Part shown: positions 14,732-21,567 of the stretch, piece after piece
Position numbering within the stretch: position 1 is the stretch's first letter
Layout of the letters: each line of letters opens with the position of its first letter
Source of the DNA: Candidatus Hydrogenedentota bacterium
GTDB lineage: Bacteria > Hydrogenedentota > Hydrogenedentia > Hydrogenedentales > CAITNO01
Length of the DNA: 32,635 nt
Reading direction: 5' to 3'
Assembly (NCBI GenBank): GCA_012730045.1
Contig: JAAYBR010000008.1
Span: 1-32,635, forward strand
Position numbers and translations under genes: made by a program
Notes under the pieces: generated by a model
What the model saw: only the letters and a program-made list of their open reading frames with translations
Told to the model about the DNA's origin: nothing
The model's database searches: none

Positions 14732-16303
14732 TCAGGCCTCCTCGCAGACCTTGTAGCCGAGGGCGTCGGCGAGGGCGAAGACGGGCTCGCGGAGGTCGCC
14801 GTAGGCGGTGACGCGGTGCCAGCCGTAGGTGTCCCACATGGTGAAGAGCTTCTCGATGTCGCCTTTGGGCTCGACGACAAGCTTGGTGCGGCAGGCGCGG
14901 TCGTCGGGGTCGTTGTCCACGGCGACGCCCTGGTGGAAGAGGAGCTCCTTGCGGTCGGGGCCGAGCTCGATGGTGGTGGTCATGTAGCCCGTGGGCAAAA
15001 CGGAGCGGACGGACGCGCCCTGCCGGTCCTCGGAGTGGGTGAGGATCTGGTAGGGGTTGGCCGGGCCGCCGGGGCCGAAGGCGCGGTTGGGCGCGACGCA
15101 GTGGGCGTAGATGATCGCGTTCTTGGACGTGTCCACGACGGGGTCGCTGATGAAGCCGGTGCGGCCGTTGGTGAGGGCGCTGAGGGCGACCATGGTGGAG
15201 GTGGAGCGGACGTCGCACTCGCAGGCGCCGACGATGCCCTCGTTGCACAGCTCGTGGAAGCCGAGGCAGGGGTAGGCGTGGATGTGTCCCCCGTAGAACC
15301 CGCCCAGGCAGTTGATGGTGACGGCGTTGGCGTCGTGACGCTTGAGCAGCTCCTTCATGCCGACGTACATGGCGGCGGCGGCCTGGATGGACTCGGGGGC
15401 CGCGCCCCCGACCACGGCGGCGTTCTTCACCCACCGCTCGGCGACGGCGGCCGTGGCGTCCTTGTCGGCCTTCTCCCAGGCGTCGTTCAGCTCGGCGAAG
15501 GGCAGGTAGACCACGGGCACGATCCCGTAGGGGGCCTCGGGCTTGGTGTTCTGGTCGAGGAAGGCGAGGATGCGCGAGGCCTTCATCTTCTCGACGCATT
15601 CGGCGGCGGAGACGGCCTTCACGTCGTCGGGCTGGACCGCGCCGGCGGCGGGCTTGGCGGTGTTTTCGCGGCGGACGCGGGCCGTGGCCTCGGCGAAGGT
15701 GCCGCCCTTGCCGGAGAGCGCCCCGGGGAAGCAGCGGACGGCGGCGAGGTGGTCCTCGATCTTCGAGGAGGCGACAAAGCCGACGTTGGGCCGGTTCTCG
15801 CGGAGGAAGGCGGCGGTGTAGACGAGGAAGCCGCCGCTGCCGCCGTACTGGAAGTCGGCGTAGAGCACGGGCTTGTCCGACGCGGCCAGGGTCTGGACGA
15901 TGCGGTTCCAGCAGTTGAGCTGGTAGACGATGTAGCCGTCGGGGCCGTCCTTCCCGGCCTTCTTGTCAGCCTCCAGGATGGCCTTGGCCTCGTCCTCGTT
16001 GGCGGCCATGGCGGTGGCGAACGCCATGTCCGGGAAGGCCTGCGAGAGGGCGTTGGTGAACTTCTCCATGACGGGGCGGAAGTCGAAGCCGACGTTGGGC
16101 CAGTCGGGTCCGGGCTGCACGGGGGCGTGGAGGGAGTAGACGACCTTGAGGCGCAGTTTTCCGGTGCTCCCGGCGGCGAAGGTTTTGCCCGCGAACAGGG
16201 CGGCGCCGGCCGCGCCCGCGCAGGCGCAGCCCGTCTTCAGGAAGCTCCGGCGGCTCATGGGGCAGCAGGCGCATCCGACCGGCAGGGACGTGTGGGGGTT
16301 CAT
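14732..16303 (-). CDS. Tat-exported L-fucose/L-arabinose-isomerase-like protein
   Basis: A 523-aa protein. I chose the ATG at 16303 (GAGGAG 6-7 bases upstream); the frame continues to 16357 without support. The N-terminus MSRRSFLKTGCACAGAAGAA is a clear twin-arginine signal. The body matches the fucose-isomerase fold: DGYIVYQLNCWNRIVQTLAA and PVLYADFQYGGSGGFLVY in the N-terminal lobe, then VTINCLGGFYGGHIHAYPCL and NEGIVGACECDVRSTSTM in the C-terminal lobe. The Glu and Asp of ACECDV are in the place of the usual metal ligands. FucI and AraA are normally cytoplasmic, so a Tat signal is odd and suggests a different periplasmic role, perhaps on released sugars. It has its own promoter. The reaction is unproven. 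Confidence 0.8.
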   Translation of the reverse strand: MNPHTSLPVGCACCPMSRRSFLKTGCACAGAAGAALFAGKTFAAGSTGKLRLKVVYSLHAPVQPGPDWPNVGFDFRPVMEKFTNALSQAFPDMAFATAMAANEDEAKAILEADKKAGKDGPDGYIVYQLNCWNRIVQTLAASDKPVLYADFQYGGSGGFLVYTAAFLRENRPNVGFVASSKIEDHLAAVRCFPGALSGKGGTFAEATARVRRENTAKPAAGAVQPDDVKAVSAAECVEKMKASRILAFLDQNTKPEAPYGIVPVVYLPFAELNDAWEKADKDATAAVAERWVKNAAVVGGAAPESIQAAAAMYVGMKELLKRHDANAVTINCLGGFYGGHIHAYPCLGFHELCNEGIVGACECDVRSTSTMVALSALTNGRTGFISDPVVDTSKNAIIYAHCVAPNRAFGPGGPANPYQILTHSEDRQGASVRSVLPTGYMTTTIELGPDRKELLFHQGVAVDNDPDDRACRTKLVVEPKGDIEKLFTMWDTYGWHRVTAYGDLREPVFALADALGYKVCEEA

Positions 16304-16347
16304 GGCAGGCTCCTCGCTGGCGCGGGTTGGTGAAAAGCGCCCGCACC

Positions 16348-16376
16348 AAGATAGCACAGCCCCCGGCGTTTGTCCA
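16348..16376 (-). promoter_or_regulatory. Promoter for the isomerase-like gene
   Basis: On the minus strand: TGGACA (16371-16376), 17-base spacer, TATCTT (16348-16353) preceded by TGC. Confidence 0.6.
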
Positions 16377-16417
16377 GCGGGTTTTGCGCCCCGGCCTGCC
16401 GGCCGGCGTTTCCCCGC

Positions 16418-17695
16418 CTACTCCGCCCAGACGAACCAAGTGAAGACCCCGGCCGACAGCACGGCGGCGGCGGTGAAGGGCACGCCGACGGCCATAAACT
16501 CGCGGAACGTCACGGTGTGCCCCTGTTTCTTGAGGATGCCGAGGGTCACCACGTTGGCCGAGGCGCCGATGGGGGTCAGGTTGCCGCCGAGACAGGCCCC
16601 GATGAGCAGGCCGAACATGAGCAGGGGCACGGGCGCGCCCATGAGGGTCGCCACCTTCTCGACCACGGGGATCATGACGAGCAGGAAGGGCACGTTGTCC
16701 ACAATTCCCGACACAACAACGGACAGCAGGACAATCGCCGCGAAGGCGAGGAACTGGCTGCCGCCGACGGAGCCCGCGATGCCCGAGGCGAGGGTGTCCA
16801 GCCAGCCCGACTCGCTGAGGGCCCCCACCACCACGAACACGCCCATAAGGAAGAAGGTCGTGTCCCAGTCCAGCCCGCGCAGGAAGGCGCGCGCGCTGCC
16901 CCACCGCGCGACGAGGCGGAACCACGCGAAGGCCGCGCCGCCCAGGGTCATGGTGAGCACGCCGGCGAACCACTTGAACTCGGGGTCGAAGGCCGTCGAG
17001 AAGGAGAGGCCGACGACCAGCAGGCAGAGCAGCACGGCGGGCACCCAGGACCGGGCGGCCTCCTGCGGGACAACGGCGATCCGCTGGGCGCTGCGGCGGA
17101 AGAGGAACCCCAGCACGGCCAGCGAGGCGAGCGCGCCGATCTGGACGGAGAAGAAGATGCCGGGGCGGCCGTGGTAGACGAAGAAGTCCCAGAACCCCAT
17201 GCGCATGTAGCCCGCGAGGATCATGCTGGGCGGGTCGCCGATCATGGTGGCGGTGCCCTGGAGGTTGCTGCTGACCGCGATGCCCACCAGCAGGGGCACG
17301 GGGTTGATCTTGAGCTTCGTCGAGAGGCTCAGGGCGACCGGGGCCACCAGCAGCACCACCGCCACGTTCTCGACGAACATGGAGATGAACCCGGACAGGG
17401 CGCAGAGGAACAGCATGGCGACGCGGGCGCTGGGCGCGCGGTCCACCAGCCACTCGGCAATCACGGCGGGCACGCGGGAGAGGGTGAACAGCTCGGCAAG
17501 GATCAGGGTGCCGAAGAAAAGGCCCATGACGTTCCAGTTGATCTTCACGAGGAGCGCGTCGTGCCAGTCGAGGGCGCCCGCGAGGATGAGGACGGCGCCC
17601 CCGGCGCACGCGACCAGCGCGCGCCGCGCGGGCAGCGCCACGAACAGGACGTAGCACAGGACAAAAACGGCCAGGGTGATCCAAGCGTCGGTCAA
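16418..17695 (-). CDS. ArsB/NhaD-superfamily (SLC13-type) permease
   Basis: A 425-aa membrane protein with about 11-12 hydrophobic helices. The start is TTG at 17695, with a GGAAGG-type site about 10 bases upstream. Paired signatures of the ArsB/NhaD/CitM superfamily are present: GFISMFVENVAVVLLVAPVA and SNLQGTATMIGDPPSMILAG in the first half, SGIVDNVPFLLVMIPVV and GNLTPIGASANVVTLGILKK in the second. These inverted hairpin pairs form the substrate site. The substrate (sodium/proton, arsenite or organic anion) cannot be decided from sequence. It starts only 16 bases after the stop of the WbpG-type gene, so the two are probably co-transcribed. A functional link to the glycan module is possible but unproven. 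Confidence 0.88.
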   Translation of the reverse strand: MTDAWITLAVFVLCYVLFVALPARRALVACAGGAVLILAGALDWHDALLVKINWNVMGLFFGTLILAELFTLSRVPAVIAEWLVDRAPSARVAMLFLCALSGFISMFVENVAVVLLVAPVALSLSTKLKINPVPLLVGIAVSSNLQGTATMIGDPPSMILAGYMRMGFWDFFVYHGRPGIFFSVQIGALASLAVLGFLFRRSAQRIAVVPQEAARSWVPAVLLCLLVVGLSFSTAFDPEFKWFAGVLTMTLGGAAFAWFRLVARWGSARAFLRGLDWDTTFFLMGVFVVVGALSESGWLDTLASGIAGSVGGSQFLAFAAIVLLSVVVSGIVDNVPFLLVMIPVVEKVATLMGAPVPLLMFGLLIGACLGGNLTPIGASANVVTLGILKKQGHTVTFREFMAVGVPFTAAAVLSAGVFTWFVWAE

Positions 17696-17711
17696 GGGGG
17701 CGGTTCCTTCC

Positions 17712-18872
17712 TTATACGGCCTCGAAAAACTTTTCGTACACGTGGGCGGGGAGCATGTGCCTGCGGCACATGAGCTTCACCGGCCAGCGGAACAGGCGCA
17801 GCAGGGGGTACCATGACGGGTAGTCGGTGAAGTACTTGTTCGGCGCCTTGAGCAGGGCGTCGTACTCCTCCCGGGGCATGCCCTGCTTCTTCAGGCAGTA
17901 GTCCACCATCTCGTCGGTCTCGAAGTAGGGCGGCGTCCGGAGCGCCTCCAGCGCTTCTCCGCGCGTGAGGACGCCGGTGCGCACCTTCGCCGACAGCTCC
18001 ACCACGCGCCAGTCGAACCCGAACTTGTGGCGGGAGTAGTGGTAGACCAGGGCGAACAGCTCGTTGTCCATGTGGTGCTGGCCCGTGTCCACCCAGCCGA
18101 ACTTCTCCTCCAGCAGGCGCTCCACCTTGTCGCCCGTGTCGTCGTAGTAGTTGGTGACGTTCACCACGCGGATGCCCTTTGCGAAGAGCCAGTAGAGCAT
18201 GTGGTGGATGTCCACGTTCTTGAAGTGGGGCAGGGGCTCGCGGGCGAAGCGGCGGATGAGCGCGCGGGTGTAGCGCCCGTCAATGTAGTTCCAGAGCAGC
18301 GGGGTGACGCCCTCCTCGCGGAAGGAGTGGCTCATGAGGATGTACTTCACGCCCTCCGCCGCCGCCGTGCGGAAGAGCGCGCCCGCGATGCCGATGTCGT
18401 CCGTCAGGTCTATGTACGGCACGCAGGCCCGGATGGTGCAGTTCGTCAGCTCGCGCGACGCGGGCCAGTCCATGATGACCGTGTGCAGCTCCACGTCCAG
18501 GGCGTCGCACAGCCGGGCCAGGTTCGTCTTCGCCGTGTCGGCGTCCCAGCCGTTGTCGAAATGCACCGCCAGCGGCCGCAGGCCCATGATTTCCTTGACG
18601 TAGTAGAGGCAGTAGGAGGTGTCGCGCCCGCCGCTTACGCCGACGACGCAGTCGTACTTCCGCCCGCGCCCCGCGCGGCGCATCTTCTCCGCCATCTCCC
18701 GCAGGATGCGCTCCCCCTCGGGGCCGCAGGGAAACTCCCGGTCCAGGCTGTCCTGCATGGCGCAGTAGTTGCACACGCCGTCCGCGCCGAAACGGATGCC
18801 GGGCACCGTCTCGTCCATCACGCAGCGCGCGCACATTCGCGGGGCCGCGGGGCTCTGTTCCGGGTGGGTCAT
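17712..18872 (-). CDS. wbpG: N-acetyl sugar amidotransferase (WbpG/PseA family)
   Basis: A 386-aa protein. Residues 14-37 hold two CxxC pairs (MCARCVMD and VCNYC), a likely zinc site. Residues 80-86, SGGRDTS, are the PP-loop that binds ATP in N-type ATP pyrophosphatases. This is the layout of WbpG, PseA and LegG, which use ATP and ammonia to turn an N-acetyl group on a nucleotide-linked sugar into an acetamidino group. Ammonia comes from the HisH2/HisF2 pair encoded just upstream at 19018-20458. The product would be part of an O-antigen, capsule or flagellin-type glycan, and the enzyme is cytoplasmic. No Leg, Pse or mannuronate pathway genes are seen in the window, so the sugar is unknown. 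A TACAAT -10 at 18917-18922 suggests its own promoter, in addition to read-through from hisH2. Confidence 0.92.
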   Translation of the reverse strand: MTHPEQSPAAPRMCARCVMDETVPGIRFGADGVCNYCAMQDSLDREFPCGPEGERILREMAEKMRRAGRGRKYDCVVGVSGGRDTSYCLYYVKEIMGLRPLAVHFDNGWDADTAKTNLARLCDALDVELHTVIMDWPASRELTNCTIRACVPYIDLTDDIGIAGALFRTAAAEGVKYILMSHSFREEGVTPLLWNYIDGRYTRALIRRFAREPLPHFKNVDIHHMLYWLFAKGIRVVNVTNYYDDTGDKVERLLEEKFGWVDTGQHHMDNELFALVYHYSRHKFGFDWRVVELSAKVRTGVLTRGEALEALRTPPYFETDEMVDYCLKKQGMPREEYDALLKAPNKYFTDYPSWYPLLRLFRWPVKLMCRRHMLPAHVYEKFFEAV

Positions 18873-18916
18873 GGGGTGTCCAATGCCGGTGGCGCGCCGA
18901 AGGCGCGGGAAGGTGA

Positions 18917-18922
18917 ATTGTA
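18917..18922 (-). promoter_or_regulatory. Possible -10 element for the WbpG-type gene
   Basis: TACAAT on the minus strand, 44 bases before the ATG at 18872. No convincing -35 is seen. Confidence 0.4.
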
Positions 18923-18960
18923 CCCTTCCCGGCGGCCCGATTTCACCGCCGGGCCGGGGG

Positions 18961-18992
18961 AAGACAAGGCCGGCGGGACGCCGGCGCTACGG
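18961..18992. repeat. Isolated family A hairpin repeat between hisF2 and the WbpG-type gene
   Basis: AAGACAAG followed by GCCGGCG-GGA-CGCCGGC (18969-18985) and GCTACGG. It is the same unit as at 1391-1553, 17 kb away, with a third stem version. Confidence 0.85.
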
Positions 18993-19017
18993 AACGGCAC
19001 CCGCCGCCGCGCCGGCG

Positions 19018-19839
19018 TCACCGCCGGGCCGCGTCCAGGGGCACCACCTCGGGCGTGTCCTTCGGCCGGATGTGCTCCGGCCGGAAGTGCTTCGCCAGGT
19101 CGCGGTCCGTCGGGTAGGTGATCAGCACGGTGCGGCGTTTCCCGAAAAACAGGAAAAACGCGCCCGCCGCCACCGCCGAGGCCCCGCCGTCGTAGACCGC
19201 CTCCGCGAGGTGCGCCACGGACCCCGCGCCGCCGCCCGCGATCACCGGGATGGACACGGCCTCCGACACGGCCCGCACCAGCGGGAGGTCGTAGCCCTCC
19301 ATCGTGCCGTCGCGGTCTATCGAGGTGATGAGAATCTCCCCCGCGCCCGCCTCCTCCATCTCGCGGGCCAGGGACACGGGGTCGCGGCCCGTGGGCCGCG
19401 TGCCCGCGTGGGTGACCGCCTCCCAGCCGCCGCCGGGGGTCCGGCGCGCGTCGAGGGACACCACCATGCACTGCCGCCCGAAGCGGTCGGCCCCCGCCGC
19501 CACCAGCTCGGGGCGCTCCACCGCCGCCGTGTTCAGCGCCACGCGGTCGGCCCCGCAGACCAGCAGGTCGCGCATCATCTCCACCGAGCGCACACCGCCG
19601 CCCACGGTGAAGGGCATGAAGGACTCCCGCGCGATCTCCCTCACGATGTCGTTCACCGGGCCGCGCCCCTCCACCGTCGCCCGCGTGTCCAGCAGCACCA
19701 GCTCGTCCACGTTGTGCCGGTTGAACACCCGCGCGGCGTTCACCGGGCACCCCACATACTTGAAGTCCGTGAAGCGGACCCCCTTCTCGAGCCCGCGCTC
19801 GCGCAGCAGCAGCACCGGGATCACGCGCACCTTATGCAT
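19018..19839 (-). CDS. hisF2: HisF2-type ammonia-channelling subunit (AglZ/HisF2 family)
   Basis: A 273-aa (beta/alpha)8 barrel clearly related to HisF: FTVGGGVRSVEMM, DRVALNTAAVERPELV, GEILITSIDRDGTMEGYDLP and IPVIAGGGAG. In true HisF, Asp11 and Asp130 are the catalytic acids for imidazole-glycerol-phosphate synthesis. Here D130 is kept (VVSLDARR), but position 11 is Leu in RVIPVLLLRERG. That replacement and the neighbouring WbpG-type gene mark it as the surface-glycan paralogue, which passes ammonia from HisH2 to the amidotransferase, and not a histidine enzyme. Its ATG overlaps the end of hisH2 by 8 bases (19832-19839), so the two subunits are made in step. The C-terminal 30 residues are longer than in standard HisF. 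Confidence 0.92.
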   Translation of the reverse strand: MHKVRVIPVLLLRERGLEKGVRFTDFKYVGCPVNAARVFNRHNVDELVLLDTRATVEGRGPVNDIVREIARESFMPFTVGGGVRSVEMMRDLLVCGADRVALNTAAVERPELVAAGADRFGRQCMVVSLDARRTPGGGWEAVTHAGTRPTGRDPVSLAREMEEAGAGEILITSIDRDGTMEGYDLPLVRAVSEAVSIPVIAGGGAGSVAHLAEAVYDGGASAVAAGAFFLFFGKRRTVLITYPTDRDLAKHFRPEHIRPKDTPEVVPLDAARR

Positions 19840-20458
19840 GGGCGGCGAGCCCCGCGAAATTGCGCAGCAGGCGCAGGCCGTTCAGGTAGCTCTTCTCCGG
19901 GTGGAACTGCGTGCCGAAGATGTTGCCCAGCCGCGCGCTGGACACGAAGGTCTCGCCGTACTCCGTGACCGTCGCCACGCATTCGGGCCGCGGGTCCGTC
20001 ACATGGTACGAATGGGCGAAATAGAAGCACGCCGCCGGGTCCAGCCCCTCAAAGAGCGGGTTGTCCGCCTGCCGCGGTGCCAGGTCGTTCCACCCCATGT
20101 GCGGGATCTTCGGCGCCGCCCCCTCCGGGAACCGGAACCTCCGCGTCACCCCGCCGATCCAGCCCAGGCCGTCCGCGTCCCCCTCCTCCCCGTGGTCCGA
20201 CATGAGCTGGAACCCCAGGCAGATGCCCAGCACCGGCGTCTTCTCCTCCAGCACCTTGCGGTGCAGCACCGGGAGCAGCCCGTCGTCCGCCAGGTTGCGC
20301 ATCGCCTGCGCGAAGGCCCCCACCCCCGGCAGCACCAGCCCCGACGCCGCCCCCACCGCCGCCGGGTCCGCCGACACGCACACCGGCGCGCCCACCCGCG
20401 TGAGCGCCCGCACCACGGAGTCCAGATTGCCCATCTTGTAGTCAACGATCACGATCAT
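19832..20458 (-). CDS. hisH2: HisH2-type glutamine amidotransferase subunit
   Basis: A 208-aa class-I glutaminase. The catalytic triad is complete: C80 in PVLGICLGFQLM, H186 and E188 in GTQFHPEKS. The start MIVIVDYKMGNLDSV is typical of HisH. It hydrolyses glutamine and hands ammonia to HisF2. Overlap with hisF2 and the nearby WbpG-type gene place it in acetamidino-sugar synthesis. An ordinary histidine role is unlikely because the partner lacks Asp11 and no his gene is nearby. Confidence 0.92.
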   Translation of the reverse strand: MIVIVDYKMGNLDSVVRALTRVGAPVCVSADPAAVGAASGLVLPGVGAFAQAMRNLADDGLLPVLHRKVLEEKTPVLGICLGFQLMSDHGEEGDADGLGWIGGVTRRFRFPEGAAPKIPHMGWNDLAPRQADNPLFEGLDPAACFYFAHSYHVTDPRPECVATVTEYGETFVSSARLGNIFGTQFHPEKSYLNGLRLLRNFAGLAAHA

Positions 20459-20521
20459 CGGCGGTTCCGTTGCCTTCTCAGAACACCGTCCGGGGAGAAA
20501 ACCCTTCCGCGCGGCCCCCCG

Positions 20522-20530
20522 ATTGTACCA
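20522..20530 (-). promoter_or_regulatory. Extended -10 for the hisH2-hisF2 operon
   Basis: TGGTACAAT on the minus strand, i.e. TACAAT at 20522-20527 preceded by TGG, 64 bases before the hisH2 start. No clear -35. Confidence 0.5.
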
Positions 20531-20578
20531 CCCCGCCCCCGCCGCAGGTCCCAGACAACACCCTGCGTTCCCGCCCCC

Positions 20579-20616
20579 TGGGATCGCCAGGCTTCCCCCT
20601 GGCCTTCCGGAAAACC
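20579..20616. repeat. Hairpin repeat family B, copy 4 (left flank of orphan 2)
   Basis: TGGGATC followed by GCCAGG-CTTCCC-CCTGGC (20586-20603) and CTTCCGGAAAACC. The 38-bp direct repeat at 21341-21378 differs at three positions. Confidence 0.8.
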
Positions 20617-20667
20617 AGCAAGAGGACCGTAACTGCAGGTCGGCTATGTGGTTTCCCAGAAGCGGCG

Positions 20668-20696
20668 TTGACGCCTTGAGGAGGCTCTGCTAGACT
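20668..20696 (+). promoter_or_regulatory. Promoter in front of orphan 2
   Basis: TTGACG (20668-20673), 17-base spacer, TAGACT (20691-20696) preceded by TGC, an extended -10. It is one of the best promoters in the window. Confidence 0.65.
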
Positions 20697-20791
20697 TTCC
20701 ACGAGACGGTGACTTGGAACCTTCTTCTTGGCAATGCGCGTCTCGTGAGAAATGCGGACCGACTCTTTCCGGAGGTCTCCGTCCAGACTCA

Positions 20792-21322
20792 ATGCCCTCG
20801 CCCCCCATTTGGAGGCGTCTTATAGAGGAAACGGCGATAGCCATGGAACATCTTAGGCCCGAGGACACTGATTGCGAAAAGCAGTTTGTGCTCTCCTTCA
20901 TTGAGAAGAGACGGCAGCCGCGCTACCTCGAAATGCTGGACAGGGGAAATCTGGAGAAGTTCCATTATGAACTGTCCGACAGAATGTGGGGACACCTCGA
21001 TCCTAACACAACCTTGCACTGCAAGTCAGGCATTGGAATTGATGACATTGCGCGGGTTTGTCCGGAAACGCTGGAGGTTGAGTGGTTCCATGTGATGAAC
21101 CGCCCCCCCGATTCCCTCTCTCGCATTCGAATGGCCGACCTGCCCACGGACCCAACCCTTTTGATGAGCGGCACCGCCATGGTCATCAGCATTCTCTCCG
21201 GAAGGCTGGCTCTATACTATTTGGAAGGGTACTTGGCGCTGTGTTATCGAATGGCGCACCTCACGGGCCCGCTTGCCGAATGCCCAAGGTTTTGCAGCGT
21301 GGTTGACCCATCTTGGCGCTAG
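20792..21322 (+). CDS. Orphan protein of unknown function
   Basis: The frame is open from 20714 (TTG); ATG codons at 20792 (176 aa, used here) and 20843 are alternatives. No start has a well-placed ribosome site. A GGAGG 16 bases before 20792 lies in a small hairpin (20770-20781). The product is cytoplasmic, with no signal or membrane segment. It contains KQFVLSFIEKRRQPRYLEML then KFHYELSDRMWGHLDPN, and a PTDPTLLMSGTAMVISILSG segment. I do not recognise a catalytic motif. It is less GC-biased than its neighbours and lies on the opposite strand to all of them except orphan 1. It has its own promoter and is bracketed by direct family B repeats. Probably acquired. Confidence 0.6.
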   Translation: MPSPPIWRRLIEETAIAMEHLRPEDTDCEKQFVLSFIEKRRQPRYLEMLDRGNLEKFHYELSDRMWGHLDPNTTLHCKSGIGIDDIARVCPETLEVEWFHVMNRPPDSLSRIRMADLPTDPTLLMSGTAMVISILSGRLALYYLEGYLALCYRMAHLTGPLAECPRFCSVVDPSWR

Positions 21323-21340
21323 CACTTTCTCTCCACTTGC

Positions 21341-21378
21341 TGGGAGCGCCAGGCTTCCCCCTGGCCTTACGGAAAATC
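21341..21378. repeat. Hairpin repeat family B, copy 5 (right flank of orphan 2)
   Basis: TGGGAGC followed by GCCAGG-CTTCCC-CCTGGC (21348-21365) and CTTACGGAAAATC. Same orientation as copy 4. Confidence 0.8.
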
Positions 21379-21478
21379 GGCGGTGTGGCGGCGGCGCCGG
21401 GAATGCCCCGCCTGCTTCTTGGGCTTCTTTGTGTTCGGAGTGCTCCGGTGGTAAGGTGTTTCGGAGGTTTTCACCACA

Positions 21479-21541
21479 AGCGGCTTCCAGCCGCTTTCTT
21501 TGGGCGCACACCACGGCCCAGGAACGCGCCTGGAAGGCGCG
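21479..21541. repeat. Two further triloop hairpins (family D)
   Basis: GCGGCT-TCC-AGCCGC (21479-21493) and ACGCGCCT-GGA-AGGCGCGT (21523-21541). The second is followed by CTACG, as in family A. The stems are unlike those of other families but the GGA/TCC apex is the same. Confidence 0.75.
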
Positions 21542-21567
21542 TCTACGCTGGCTGCCGGTGTCCGGGA

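Noticed and set aside
13604-16333. Long plus-strand frame of 909 codons opposite the glycosidase-like, YhhN-like and isomerase genes
   Set aside because: It is the mirror of real minus-strand genes in GC-rich DNA. It has biased low-complexity composition (Gly, Ala, Val, Asp runs), no motif and no ribosome site.
19018-20458. Histidine biosynthesis hisHF
   Set aside because: HisF position 11 is Leu where catalytic Asp is needed, no other his gene is nearby, and a WbpG-type gene follows.
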